Both the position numbers and the translations under genes were made by a program. Below, piece by piece: positions 5,689-11,826 of a stretch of 30,388 nucleotides of DNA (within the stretch, counting starts at the first letter, position 1; each line of letters opens with the position of its first letter). The stretch is from a virus. Under the pieces are notes generated by a model. The model worked only from the letters and a program-made list of their open reading frames with translations, searched no databases and was not told where the DNA came from. The DNA lies in IMG/VR virus record IMGVR_UViG_3300030118_003601, positions 1-30,388 of that record; one strand, 5' to 3'.

Positions 5689-6452
5689 TCACCCTCCAAA
5701 AGGTCATCCAATAGACCGGATTTGAGTATTTGATCACCCACCCATTGTGAGCACTGCGGGACGATGGCGTTACCCAATGCCTTCAATCGAGCCAACCTAT
5801 TGGGAAGCCCATCATCCATTCGACAAAATGGGGATGGATACGCAGCCCGGTTCCAATAATTGTCTCCTCGTTGTATCCCTCCAATTTGGCTATCTCCACC
5901 CCGAGATCTCGGTCTCTCCTCCAACATGATGGACTCATGTTGTTTTTGATGTCGTGACATGTCGGAGTAGGCAACACAAAACCAGCGCTCTCTGAGGTGT
6001 GGTGCTCCAAATTGTCGAGCAGATACAATCGTCCATTCGCAATCATACCCGATTTGGGCAAGGGATCCGACCACGTCTCGTCCTCCCACTCGAAGCACCT
6101 GTTTAACATTTTCCATGATAATGAGCCTAGGTCGAAGATCGTTAGCAACTCTCCACATTTCCCACCATAAACCGGACTTTTCTTCATTTTCTAAACCCTC
6201 CATTTTTCCTGCTATGCTGATAGATTGACATGGGAACCCTCCAATCAATACGTCCACCGGGGCGACGTTGTGTTTTGTGATGTCTCTGACATCGTTATAG
6301 ATAGTTGCTTTTGGCCAATGTTTGGAGAGTATCTTTTGACAAAACTTATCTCTCTCCACTTGCCAAATGGTCTCAGCATTCACCCACGAGCGCTCCAATC
6401 CCAACTCAAACCCGCCTATTCCGGAGAAAAGTGATCCAATTTTTACAGTCAT
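5685..6452 (-). CDS. dcm-like: C5-cytosine DNA methyltransferase
   Basis: A 255-residue Dcm-type enzyme that transfers methyl from SAM to C5 of cytosine. Motif I is GSLFSGIGGFELGLE (6-20), the catalytic motif IV GGFPCQS (71-77) with Cys75, motif VI MENV (113-116), motif VIII QFGAPHLRERWF (147-158), and the GN motif of X is ALGNAIVPQ (225-233). The target-recognition region, about residues 160-205, is very short, so the recognition site cannot be read. It probably protects phage DNA from restriction. ATGA overlaps join it to the primase and an HTH gene. A second frame inside it, 5783-6187, has its own SD (see that entry). Confidence 0.93.
   Translation of the reverse strand: MTVKIGSLFSGIGGFELGLERSWVNAETIWQVERDKFCQKILSKHWPKATIYNDVRDITKHNVAPVDVLIGGFPCQSISIAGKMEGLENEEKSGLWWEMWRVANDLRPRLIIMENVKQVLRVGGRDVVGSLAQIGYDCEWTIVSARQFGAPHLRERWFCVAYSDMSRHQKQHESIMLEERPRSRGGDSQIGGIQRGDNYWNRAAYPSPFCRMDDGLPNRLARLKALGNAIVPQCSQWVGDQILKSGLLDDLLEGE
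5783..6187 (-). CDS. Nested alternate-frame ORF inside the cytosine methylase gene
   Basis: A 134-residue frame lying wholly within the methylase gene, shifted relative to it. Its ATG has GGAGGG (6196-6201) at an ideal eight-base spacing. The translation does not look like noise: LSWKMLNRCFEWEDETW, LPKSGMIANGRLYLL, HHTSESAGFVLPTPT and FVEWMMGFPIGW resemble, from memory, a family of phage proteins annotated beside cytosine methylases. The same bases encode methylase motifs VI, VIII and the segment RMDDGLPNRL. This suggests a genuine overprinted gene, or conserved methylase motifs that leave a recognisable shadow in many phages. A function cannot be assigned. Confidence 0.45.
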   Translation of the reverse strand: MKKSPVYGGKCGELLTIFDLGSLSWKMLNRCFEWEDETWSDPLPKSGMIANGRLYLLDNLEHHTSESAGFVLPTPTCHDIKNNMSPSCWRRDRDLGVEIAKLEGYNEETIIGTGLRIHPHFVEWMMGFPIGWLD

Positions 6453-7333
6453 GATAATTTCTCCAATTTACCCCACCATCCACATGAGTTGACGTGATTA
6501 CATGATGGCCATTTTGTTGAGTTGGCTGTTGATGGATCAATTGAATAGAACACCGAGCGCCGTCCACAGGATGGACATGGGATGTGTTTTATATATTGAC
6601 CCACGATAGACCCACCGGCGTTGATTCCAACTGATTGTCTCAACTGTGGATCCATCATAGCACTCTCCAACGATTGTGGTTTGTTACGGTCAAATGATGG
6701 TCGTGGTTTTGGTTTTGGGAGTTTAATGTGGTCATATTTTAACTTTAATGGCTCTCCAATCCAATACCCACTCCGGTGATACTGAGATGGGTGACATGGA
6801 TGGGAATGTGGCCATTGTTTGGACCCTTCGACGGTCTCCATTTTGGAGTCACGTGGCCATCCATACCGAAAGTAGACCCGCGCCAAATCCTTGATGGCTT
6901 TGGTGTCTGGTACTCCAATCCCAATCACATCCATCCACAACTCAAAGGAGGCTCTCCACACTCTCTCCCAATCCGCTTTTGGAAGTGGGACCGCCAATGG
7001 GATTATCACACGATACTTTTGATGAGATGGTGAGTGGGAGGCGCTGGTGTGAGCGATGGTGGTCCATCCACGTTGAGCAAACAGACACCACATGTCAAAC
7101 GTGGAGTCACCATCATCCATGTCGTAGACCAACATGGAAATGGATTGAGCGTTGGAAGTTGACCGGGTTCCATCAAAGGTGGTGGGACTCCACAATGGAA
7201 GCCGTGATTTGTCCTCAATGGATCGATGGATGGGTGTGGAGAGTCCTCGACAAATGGACTCCACATCCATGTTGATTTTTTGTCCACGTCGTTGGTGGAT
7301 CGTGTCGAATAGTGTTATATTGATTCCAGACAT
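6449..7333 (-). CDS. Primase-like replication protein (AEP/PrimPol type)
   Basis: A 294-residue protein with features of an archaeo-eukaryotic type primase domain. The metal motif VYDMDDG is at 69-75, a HTSASHSPSHQKYRVIIP stretch at 95-112 supplies the S-x-H and arginine positions, and VYFRYGWPRDS lies further on. The C-terminus carries a probable zinc ribbon: CPSCGR, then CNHVNSCGWWG, at about 245-290. Such primases make the starting primer and pair with VapE-type helicases, present at 4058. The helicase and primase are separate genes here, with a methylase and an HTH gene between them. GGAG lies 11 bases upstream. DNA polymerase must come from the host. Confidence 0.75.
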   Translation of the reverse strand: MSGINITLFDTIHQRRGQKINMDVESICRGLSTPIHRSIEDKSRLPLWSPTTFDGTRSTSNAQSISMLVYDMDDGDSTFDMWCLFAQRGWTTIAHTSASHSPSHQKYRVIIPLAVPLPKADWERVWRASFELWMDVIGIGVPDTKAIKDLARVYFRYGWPRDSKMETVEGSKQWPHSHPCHPSQYHRSGYWIGEPLKLKYDHIKLPKPKPRPSFDRNKPQSLESAMMDPQLRQSVGINAGGSIVGQYIKHIPCPSCGRRSVFYSIDPSTANSTKWPSCNHVNSCGWWGKLEKLS

Positions 7334-7375
7334 TTGAATAACTCCGAGTGTCTTTGTTGTATTGATTTGTTTTTA

Positions 7376-7405
7376 GGTGGAGGAAGCCGGCCAGCGTCCT
7401 TCACC
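7376..7405. other. Hairpin between the HTH and primase genes
   Basis: GGTGGAGGA at 7376-7384 pairs with TCCTTCACC at 7397-7405, with eight of nine positions paired and a 12-base loop containing GCCGGCCAGC. On the plus strand it is followed by TTTT; on the minus (coding) strand it is followed by TAAAAACAA, so it is not a normal terminator for the genes here. It lies in an 81-base gap just before the primase gene and could be an RNA structure affecting primase expression. Confidence 0.4.
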
Positions 7406-7414
7406 TTTTGACGT

Positions 7415-7900
7415 TTATATGATTGACTCACTCATGTCCAACAAAATTGTGTTGACGTCACATGATGACCATTTCGAATATAATCGAGCCAACTTAATAA
7501 AATTCGTGGCCCCGGGCTCATATTCATTGTTTATCCAATCATATATTGTTTGACGTGAGACTTTGATGTGTTGACCCATTTGAGTTTTGGTCATTGACAT
7601 ATCACTCAACATGTAATCCAAATAGGCTCCAAATGATTCGTGACGGCGATACTCCAATCTTTTGGTGTCAATCCATTGATGAGCGTCCATCCACGTCTCA
7701 TGGTTTAGTCTGTAAGCGCCTGAGGTATTAAACACGGCCGCCGTAAAAATCCAACATGATCCCAACTCACTCCAATGAGTCTCGATTTGACCAATGACCT
7801 CATTCTCATGTTTAATTTGGTCGAGTTGTGGTTTGTGGTTGCGATGTGCTACACGTCCGAATTGTTTTATATATGATCTCTCATTTTTGTTGGTTGTCAT
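7415..7900 (-). CDS. HTH protein with extended N-terminus, family member D
   Basis: A 161-residue protein in two parts. Residues 1-88 are an unrecognised domain with EVIGQIETHWSELGSCWIFT, followed by AYRLNHETWMDAHQWID. Residues 89-161 are a Cro/C1-type helix-turn-helix (SFGAYLDYMLSDM, MTKTQMGQHIKV, RQTIYDWINNEYEPG) plus a helical tail. The second half aligns by eye with the small HTH proteins at 32, 2749, 5374 and 7881. GGAG lies upstream of the ATG, and the start overlaps the preceding HTH gene by 20 bases. The N-terminal domain may bind a partner or ligand. Confidence 0.78.
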   Translation of the reverse strand: MTTNKNERSYIKQFGRVAHRNHKPQLDQIKHENEVIGQIETHWSELGSCWIFTAAVFNTSGAYRLNHETWMDAHQWIDTKRLEYRRHESFGAYLDYMLSDMSMTKTQMGQHIKVSRQTIYDWINNEYEPGATNFIKLARLYSKWSSCDVNTILLDMSESII

Positions 7901-8141
7901 GGTTTACTCCTTCCATGATTGGCTTGATGACGATCTCATGATAGACCGTCCAATGATTTGATTGTGGTTGTCTGAGGTTGATTTTATTGACGATTCGTAG
8001 CAGTTGATAATCCGTGAGAGTCTCATCATTATCTATGGCCGCTTTCAAATCCGAGATTGGTATCAGAGTCAACCGGTGGAGGTCAATGACACTCCACCCC
8101 AGTTGATCCATATACTTTTTGATAGTTTGTCCGGTGGTCAT
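7881..8141 (-). CDS. Small HTH-like protein, family member E
   Basis: An 86-residue protein with a likely helix-turn-helix at about residues 5-45 (TIKKYMDQLGW, SVIDLHRLTLIP, SDLKAAIDNDETL) and a C-terminal segment with HWTVYHEIVIKPI. It is the most divergent member of the five-protein HTH set and lacks the FG at the start. Its ATG overlaps the preceding stop as ATGA. With the two-domain HTH gene directly after it, the pair could form heteromers; that is inference. Confidence 0.65.
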   Translation of the reverse strand: MTTGQTIKKYMDQLGWSVIDLHRLTLIPISDLKAAIDNDETLTDYQLLRIVNKINLRQPQSNHWTVYHEIVIKPIMEGVNHDNQQK

Positions 8142-8449
8142 TTGGCACCACCCACAATCATCATGTCCTCAATGAGATCATATTGATTGATTATAATAGT
8201 CAAAGCCTCGACAGAAAATGGGATCCATTGACGTTGACCGGTGTGATACGTGACCACAATGATTTTGTCTGATGGTTGGATCTCACCTTTGGGTTTACAA
8301 TCAAAATAATGGACTCCACCATCATACTCAATATGACCATGTGGATATAAAAGTCCTCCGACCTTTTCGAGTCCCAAAATCCGAATTGATACGTCATCAC
8401 ATGTGTATTGATGTGGATTGATTTGATCTTTTGTGATTCGTGTAGTCAT
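8138..8449 (-). CDS. Hypothetical protein with KIIVVTYH module
   Basis: A 103-residue protein of unknown function. The C-terminal 45 residues (KIIVVTYHTGQRQWIPFS, followed by VEALTIIINQYDLIED) are a clear paralogue of the C-terminus of the 8562-9365 protein. The N-terminal part has alternating strands with LYPHGHIEYDGGVHYFDC. The start at 8449 has AGGAG seven bases upstream and replaces a longer reading from 8578 that would run across a small membrane-protein ORF. It is linked by ATGA overlap to the HTH gene downstream. Confidence 0.72.
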   Translation of the reverse strand: MTTRITKDQINPHQYTCDDVSIRILGLEKVGGLLYPHGHIEYDGGVHYFDCKPKGEIQPSDKIIVVTYHTGQRQWIPFSVEALTIIINQYDLIEDMMIVGGAK

Positions 8450-8451
8450 TT

Positions 8452-8559
8452 TTACGCTCCTAACATCCACACCAGCAAAGCCAATGTCATGGGTACAGTT
8501 GAGAAGGCGAGGACCACCAAAGCGGTCCCCATGATCGTGTCCTTGATACGTTGTCTCAT
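8452..8559 (-). CDS. 35-residue single-span membrane protein
   Basis: A short ORF, MRQRIKDTIMG followed by about 24 hydrophobic residues (TALVVLAFSTVPMTLALLVW) and a final MLGA. The basic N-terminus before one membrane span predicts a bitopic protein with its N-terminus in the cytoplasm. It begins two bases after the previous stop, with AGGA upstream, and it ends two bases before the next ATG, so it exactly fills the space between two genes. Its 3' end carries the SD of the next gene. Phage micro-membrane proteins include lysis and superinfection factors; no specific role can be given. Confidence 0.55.
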   Translation of the reverse strand: MRQRIKDTIMGTALVVLAFSTVPMTLALLVWMLGA

Positions 8560-8561
8560 TG

Positions 8562-8705
8562 TTATTGTCCTTGCTCAATGATTTGGATCTCTACGATGTT
8601 GTCAAAGTCCAAAAGAATTGACTCCATGTTCTCCGGTGTGAATGAGAACCACTTTTGGATATAACTGTGGTACGTGACCACGATGATTTTGGTTGGTTGT
8701 GCCAT
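8562..8705 (-). CDS. Possible internal start yielding a free 47-residue module
   Basis: Within the mosaic gene and in frame, an ATG at 8705 (MAQPTKIIVVTYH) has AGGAG (8712-8716) at six bases spacing, as good as real starts here. Translation from it would give only the C-terminal module, which exists as part of a separate gene at 8138. This suggests the module was once a stand-alone gene that fused to its upstream neighbour and kept its ribosome site, or that two products are made. Confidence 0.35.
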   Translation of the reverse strand: MAQPTKIIVVTYHSYIQKWFSFTPENMESILLDFDNIVEIQIIEQGQ

Positions 8706-9365
8706 GGTTGGCTCCTCTGGTTGTGGAATCACCTGTGACGGCTCCTCCGTTGTTGATTGATTGTTTGTTTGGGTAGTCTCTACGGTCTCAACTGGATTCT
8801 CAAGTTCAAGATATTCAATTTTATAAAATCCGTACATCCAATACTCATCATCCCAGTGTACTCCATAAAGGGTGTCACCATGATCAATGGATACCTCTTT
8901 AATGAGACCTGTCCCCTTGCAATCAATATGACGAACGCGGCTCCCAACCTTGAGAGTCTCCTCAACTGTGGTCTCCTCAACTGGTGTCTCCTCAACTGTG
9001 GTCTCTTCTTGTTCCATGTTGATCCGTGCCAACTCGGACTCAATAAATGTCAAAGCCGCTTTTTTAGCCTCCTTTGATGTTTCAAATGAGGTATCAAAGC
9101 AGTCAAACACGTAATTATTTTTCCATGTTGAATCTACATACACACCGACAACCTGAAAAAGTTCTTTGACTTCAATTCCGTTATAATTAAAGTCAACATA
9201 ATAATCAAAAACTCTCAAAGATTTTGATTTGGTTCCATCGTCATCAATTTTATATCCTTTTTCAACCCACAATTTTCCAATGACTTGGTTTTGAAAAATA
9301 ATTTCATGATGTGAGTCGTGAGACGGTGATGTTGTACATTTGATTGATTTACCGAGTTTTAACAT
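8562..9365 (-). CDS. Three-part mosaic protein heading the replication block
   Basis: A 267-residue acidic protein. Residues 1-117 form an AT-rich-encoded domain with VFDYYVDFNYNGIEVKELF. Residues 118-137 are a Thr/Val/Glu repeat encoded by a 15-bp tandem repeat. Residues 138-190 look like a small SH3/Tudor-like barrel (VGSRVRHIDCKGTGLIKEV, then YGVHWDDEYWMYGFYKIEYL). After a Gln/Pro/Thr linker, residues 221-267 are the KIIVVTYH module also found in the 8138 protein. It is the first gene after the divergent promoter at 9396-9432, with GGAG upstream, so it should be made early and strongly. The function is unknown. Confidence 0.8.
   Translation of the reverse strand: MLKLGKSIKCTTSPSHDSHHEIIFQNQVIGKLWVEKGYKIDDDGTKSKSLRVFDYYVDFNYNGIEVKELFQVVGVYVDSTWKNNYVFDCFDTSFETSKEAKKAALTFIESELARINMEQEETTVEETPVEETTVEETLKVGSRVRHIDCKGTGLIKEVSIDHGDTLYGVHWDDEYWMYGFYKIEYLELENPVETVETTQTNNQSTTEEPSQVIPQPEEPTMAQPTKIIVVTYHSYIQKWFSFTPENMESILLDFDNIVEIQIIEQGQ
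8956..9000 (-). repeat. 15-bp tandem repeat, three copies
   Basis: On the plus strand GTCTCCTCAACTGTG occurs at 8956-8970, as a two-base variant at 8971-8985 and again exactly at 8986-9000, with a degenerate fourth copy after it. On the coding strand it encodes the EETTV/EETPV linker of the mosaic protein. The length can vary without frameshift. Confidence 0.9.
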
Positions 9366-9395
9366 TTTGTGCTCCGTGTTGTTGTGTTGTTGTTT

Positions 9396-9444
9396 ATAAT
9401 ACTATTGTAAAGTATTATTTACAATGTGACAAGTATTATTTACA
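9396..9444 (-). promoter_or_regulatory. Divergent promoter/operator for the replication block
   Basis: Two overlapping leftward sigma70-like promoters. The first has TTGTCA (9427-9432), a 17-base spacer and TACAAT (9404-9409); the second has TTGTAA (9419-9424), a 17-base spacer and TATTAT (9396-9401). A perfect 20-bp palindrome, TTGTAAA-GTATTA-TTTACAA (9405-9424), covers the first -10 and the second -35. A direct repeat, AAGTATTATTTACA, at 9410-9423 and 9431-9444 has 21-bp spacing, and a further inverted pair TAATACT/AGTATTA lies at 9397-9417. This is an operator-dense control region. The remaining intergenic DNA to 9522 is AT-rich and probably holds the rightward promoter. Confidence 0.65.
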
Positions 9445-9522
9445 CTTTTATCAAAATAAATGAATGAACATCAAAAGTACACCGTCAGAACCGAACCCCA
9501 AAAAATATGATAAAAATATCCC

Positions 9523-10206
9523 ATGAACCTTTTGACGTGGTGCAAAATGAAAAACTCCAACTATCCAATCCACTTTGTTGACATTGAGACCACTCATTTT
9601 GATTGGAGAGTGGGTGAGATTATTGAGGTGTGTATTTGGACCTCGAAGGATGGCGGCCACACCATCTCGGACCGTTACCACACGTACATCAAACCACAAC
9701 ATTTGGAGAGAGCCAATCCACGAGCGTTGGAGGTCAATGGATATACGGATGAGCGGTGGTCCATGGCTCCACTGTGGGAGGATGTTTGTGGTGAGATCTT
9801 TCGTATTCTGGAATATGGAATTTTTTGCGCTCACAATGTAAATTTCGATTGGTATTGGCTCGACCACCACATCAAATCCACCAGCGGTCAAAAGATCACG
9901 TGGAGAAAACTGGACACCCAATCATTGGTTTGGGAACACATCCCCACTCAAAGCGCCTCCATGTCCAAACTCCGGACATTGTTGGGTTGGTCTCATTATA
10001 ACGCTCACACCGCTCAAAAGGACGTTGAGGACCTTGTGAGGTTGTATAAACTATGTGTCCACACCACCATTGGACACACTCCAGACATTGACGCCATCAA
10101 AGACCATGTGGAAGTTGTGAGACGGCGTGGAGATGATCACGTTTATCTCACCATCATGGATGTGGACGCTATGATCAAATTGATTCGATTATCTCAAAAT
10201 CAATAA
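9523..10206 (+). CDS. DnaQ-like 3'-5' exonuclease (DEDDh)
   Basis: A 227-residue exonuclease of the RNase H-like DnaQ family. The DEDDh residues are visible: FVDIETT (Asp20, Glu22), CAHNVNFDW (Asp109) and AHTAQKDVEDL (His162, Asp167). Members remove 3' nucleotides from DNA or RNA, either for proofreading or recombination. No phage polymerase is present, so it may act on its own or with the host polymerase. It is one of only three plus-strand genes. The start is uncertain: ATG 9523 lacks an SD, and ATG 9547 has only a weak GGTG. Its stop overlaps the end of the convergent small ORF at 10200, and a plus-strand terminator follows at once. Confidence 0.9.
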   Translation: MNLLTWCKMKNSNYPIHFVDIETTHFDWRVGEIIEVCIWTSKDGGHTISDRYHTYIKPQHLERANPRALEVNGYTDERWSMAPLWEDVCGEIFRILEYGIFCAHNVNFDWYWLDHHIKSTSGQKITWRKLDTQSLVWEHIPTQSASMSKLRTLLGWSHYNAHTAQKDVEDLVRLYKLCVHTTIGHTPDIDAIKDHVEVVRRRGDDHVYLTIMDVDAMIKLIRLSQNQ

Positions 10207-10343
10207 GATCGTTTGATCTTCTTTTTCTTTTTTGATTGGCTCGCTTTGATGGCCATCATTTGTCTCATGGCCGCTCGTTTGGTTCGATGGACCTTGGATG
10301 TGTTTTGGACCTTGTATCCACCTTTGACTCTGATTATTGGCAT
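10200..10343 (-). CDS. Small basic protein after the holin candidate
   Basis: A 47-residue lysine/arginine-rich ORF beginning MPIIRVKGGYKVQNTSK and ending SKKKKKIKRSY. It starts one base after the previous stop, with AAAGGGTGG upstream, which supports translation. Its lysine run is the antisense of the T-tract of the exonuclease terminator at 10205-10233, so part of its sequence is dictated by that terminator. No family is recognised. It is the last gene of the leftward late block. Confidence 0.6.
   Translation of the reverse strand: MPIIRVKGGYKVQNTSKVHRTKRAAMRQMMAIKASQSKKKKKIKRSY
10205..10233 (+). terminator. Intrinsic terminator of the exonuclease gene
   Basis: A six-base-pair perfect stem, AAGATC (10205-10210) with GATCTT (10215-10220), a GTTT loop, then CTTTTTCTTTTTT. 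It starts inside the TAA stop of the exonuclease gene and lies wholly within the coding sequence of the convergent small basic protein. Confidence 0.75.
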
Positions 10344-10344
10344 A

Positions 10345-10665
10345 TTATACCACCCTTTGGAATTTGGCTTTGATCTCTTCTACGACTTTGTTGATGATGT
10401 CGAGTTTTTGCTCGAGTAGACTCATTCTTTTGTCCAAATCACTAATCTCTTTGACAATCTCCGTCCTCATAGCGTCCTCTCGGGCTTGGAGATCTGCAAT
10501 GACCTTGTCATAACGATCTCTTAATTCCTTTTCACGGACCTCATTTTTGGTCTCACGGTCATCCGCTCGCTTTTGTTGCTCTTTGTATTGCCATAACAAA
10601 AACATAGCGAACGCCACATTTGGTCCACCTTGCATAAGGAGAGATAGGATTTGTTCCTCGGCCAT
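10345..10665 (-). CDS. Holin candidate with coiled-coil tail
   Basis: A 106-residue protein with one membrane span near the N-terminus (about residues 12-26, GPNVAFAMFLLWQYKEQ) followed by a long charged coiled coil, including EKELRDRYDKVIADLQ and LDKRMSLLEQKLDII. This N-terminal span plus charged coil is the layout of BhlA-like and related phage holin families. It lies close to the amidase gene, which supports a lysis role: a holin would let the amidase reach peptidoglycan. The assignment rests on topology and position, not on a sequence match I can run. Confidence 0.6.
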   Translation of the reverse strand: MAEEQILSLLMQGGPNVAFAMFLLWQYKEQQKRADDRETKNEVREKELRDRYDKVIADLQAREDAMRTEIVKEISDLDKRMSLLEQKLDIINKVVEEIKAKFQRVV

Positions 10666-10669
10666 GAAA

Positions 10670-10876
10670 TTATAAACCTTTGATTAATGGTTCAATCTTT
10701 TCAGGGATATCTAACAGGTTGTCAAGTATGATTTGTTGACGCTCTTCTTTGGTGATCTTCTCACCACCGTCCGAGTCCTTGTCTTTGGCCTCAATGATGT
10801 CGTCAACCAATGCCCAGATGATGGGTTGGATGGCTTTGAGAATAGCGGCTACCATTTTGATTTTTTTCCAGTCCAT
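10670..10876 (-). CDS. Small amphipathic protein in the lysis region
   Basis: A 68-residue protein with an N-terminal amphipathic to hydrophobic helix (MVAAILKAIQPIIWALVDDI), a charged turn and a helical C-terminus (ILDNLLDIPEKIEPLIKGL). GGGAG lies eight bases upstream. It lies between a virion-type gene and the holin candidate. It could be a second lysis factor such as a holin partner, but it is not recognised and the hydrophobic segment is broken by charged residues. Confidence 0.65.
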   Translation of the reverse strand: MDWKKIKMVAAILKAIQPIIWALVDDIIEAKDKDSDGGEKITKEERQQIILDNLLDIPEKIEPLIKGL

Positions 10877-10888
10877 GATTTTACTCCC

Positions 10889-11203
10889 TTATTTTTTGAT
10901 GATAATCAATGTCAAATTGTCTGTTCCACTTTGAACACCAACCAATAATTTTTTATTATCTTGACGACCGGTCTCCATTGGAATTTTTAATTCGTGATTG
11001 GCTGGGATTGACCCATATTGAGTGATAGCACCACCAAAAGCGTCATCATCACTTCCAACATTTGCAAAATATAAAGCACTAGCACAAATTAATTTGATTT
11101 CTGTACAAGCCTCAGGAAGTGTAATTTCTTGGGCCACCGTATCCAATGCTACACGTTGAATGAGTGGATATTGATTTGTTGATGATAGGTCCAATATTGC
11201 CAT
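10889..11203 (-). CDS. Putative beta-rich virion protein, paralogue of 24199
   Basis: A 104-residue protein that is a clear paralogue of the plus-strand protein at 24199-24519. Shared positions include DLSSTNQYP/DLSNVNTYP, SALYFANVGSDDDAFG/AALYCGNDGSDGDSFG, IPANHELKIPMETGRQ/IPANNLLEIPMEIGRQ and LLVGVQSGTDNLTLII/LLVATQSGSSTLHIVI. The strand-rich pattern suggests a small beta-sandwich, as in capsid decoration or tail-surface proteins. GGAG lies seven bases upstream. It sits between the amidase and the lysis genes. The role in the virion is inference. Confidence 0.75.
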   Translation of the reverse strand: MAILDLSSTNQYPLIQRVALDTVAQEITLPEACTEIKLICASALYFANVGSDDDAFGGAITQYGSIPANHELKIPMETGRQDNKKLLVGVQSGTDNLTLIIIKK

Positions 11204-11206
11204 GAT

Positions 11207-11791
11207 TTACTCCAATAAAAAAGATTTGATTCCAACGGCTAAAGATATACCGACCAACTCACATCCATGAGGTGTCATGAGTTCTTTGTGAGATTCACAG
11301 TCAATAAAAAAAGGTTCAAAACAAACGGCCACCGGCGCTCCCACTCCTTTGATAGTGTTGTAAGCGTTGGAGGTCCAATGATCTGGACGAGCGGCGATTG
11401 TTTTTGTTTTGTTGTGGAGAGGTCCACACCACTCATGGAGACGTTGAGTGATACAATTCGCCAACACCTCTCCACTCGTGGATCTATGGTCATAAAATAC
11501 CGAGCCATAGTCTCCACCGCCGGCGTTGATATGGCATGACACATATATTGACCGGTCATGGCCTCGAGCGTATTTATTGACCCTCTCATGACGTTGAGAG
11601 TAGTATCCATCCGAGATCACACAAACGTCAATTCCATGGTCTCTCAACTTCCACTCACAATGATGGATATATTGAGACGTCAATCGAGTCTCATGGACGC
11701 CATCATTGACGGCTCCACAATCACTCCACCGGTTTGGTTTTCCATGGTGTTGACGGTCCAAAAATACGATCATAGTGTCAATATACTCCAT
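11207..11791 (-). CDS. Endolysin, N-acetylmuramoyl-L-alanine amidase (Amidase_3)
   Basis: A 194-residue single-domain amidase that cuts between N-acetylmuramic acid and L-alanine in peptidoglycan. The Amidase_3 zinc site is seen as DRQHHGKP (His15/16), VHETRLTSQ (Glu34) and YVSCHINAGG (His87), with the catalytic-type glutamate in CFEPFFID near residue 158. There is no signal peptide and no separate wall-binding domain, so it needs a holin for export; the likely one is at 10345. The start could be 11791 or Met7 at 11773; GGAG lies 12 bases before the latter. A nine-codon mini-ORF bridges it to the upstream tail gene. Confidence 0.9.
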   Translation of the reverse strand: MEYIDTMIVFLDRQHHGKPNRWSDCGAVNDGVHETRLTSQYIHHCEWKLRDHGIDVCVISDGYYSQRHERVNKYARGHDRSIYVSCHINAGGGDYGSVFYDHRSTSGEVLANCITQRLHEWCGPLHNKTKTIAARPDHWTSNAYNTIKGVGAPVAVCFEPFFIDCESHKELMTPHGCELVGISLAVGIKSFLLE

Positions 11792-11826
11792 TTTGTGTCA
11801 ATGGTCATCCACGTTGACATTGGATG

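Noticed and set aside
8562-9043. Arginine-rich alternate frame over the Thr/Glu repeat
   Set aside because: It arises from the tandem repeat read out of frame and has no SD.
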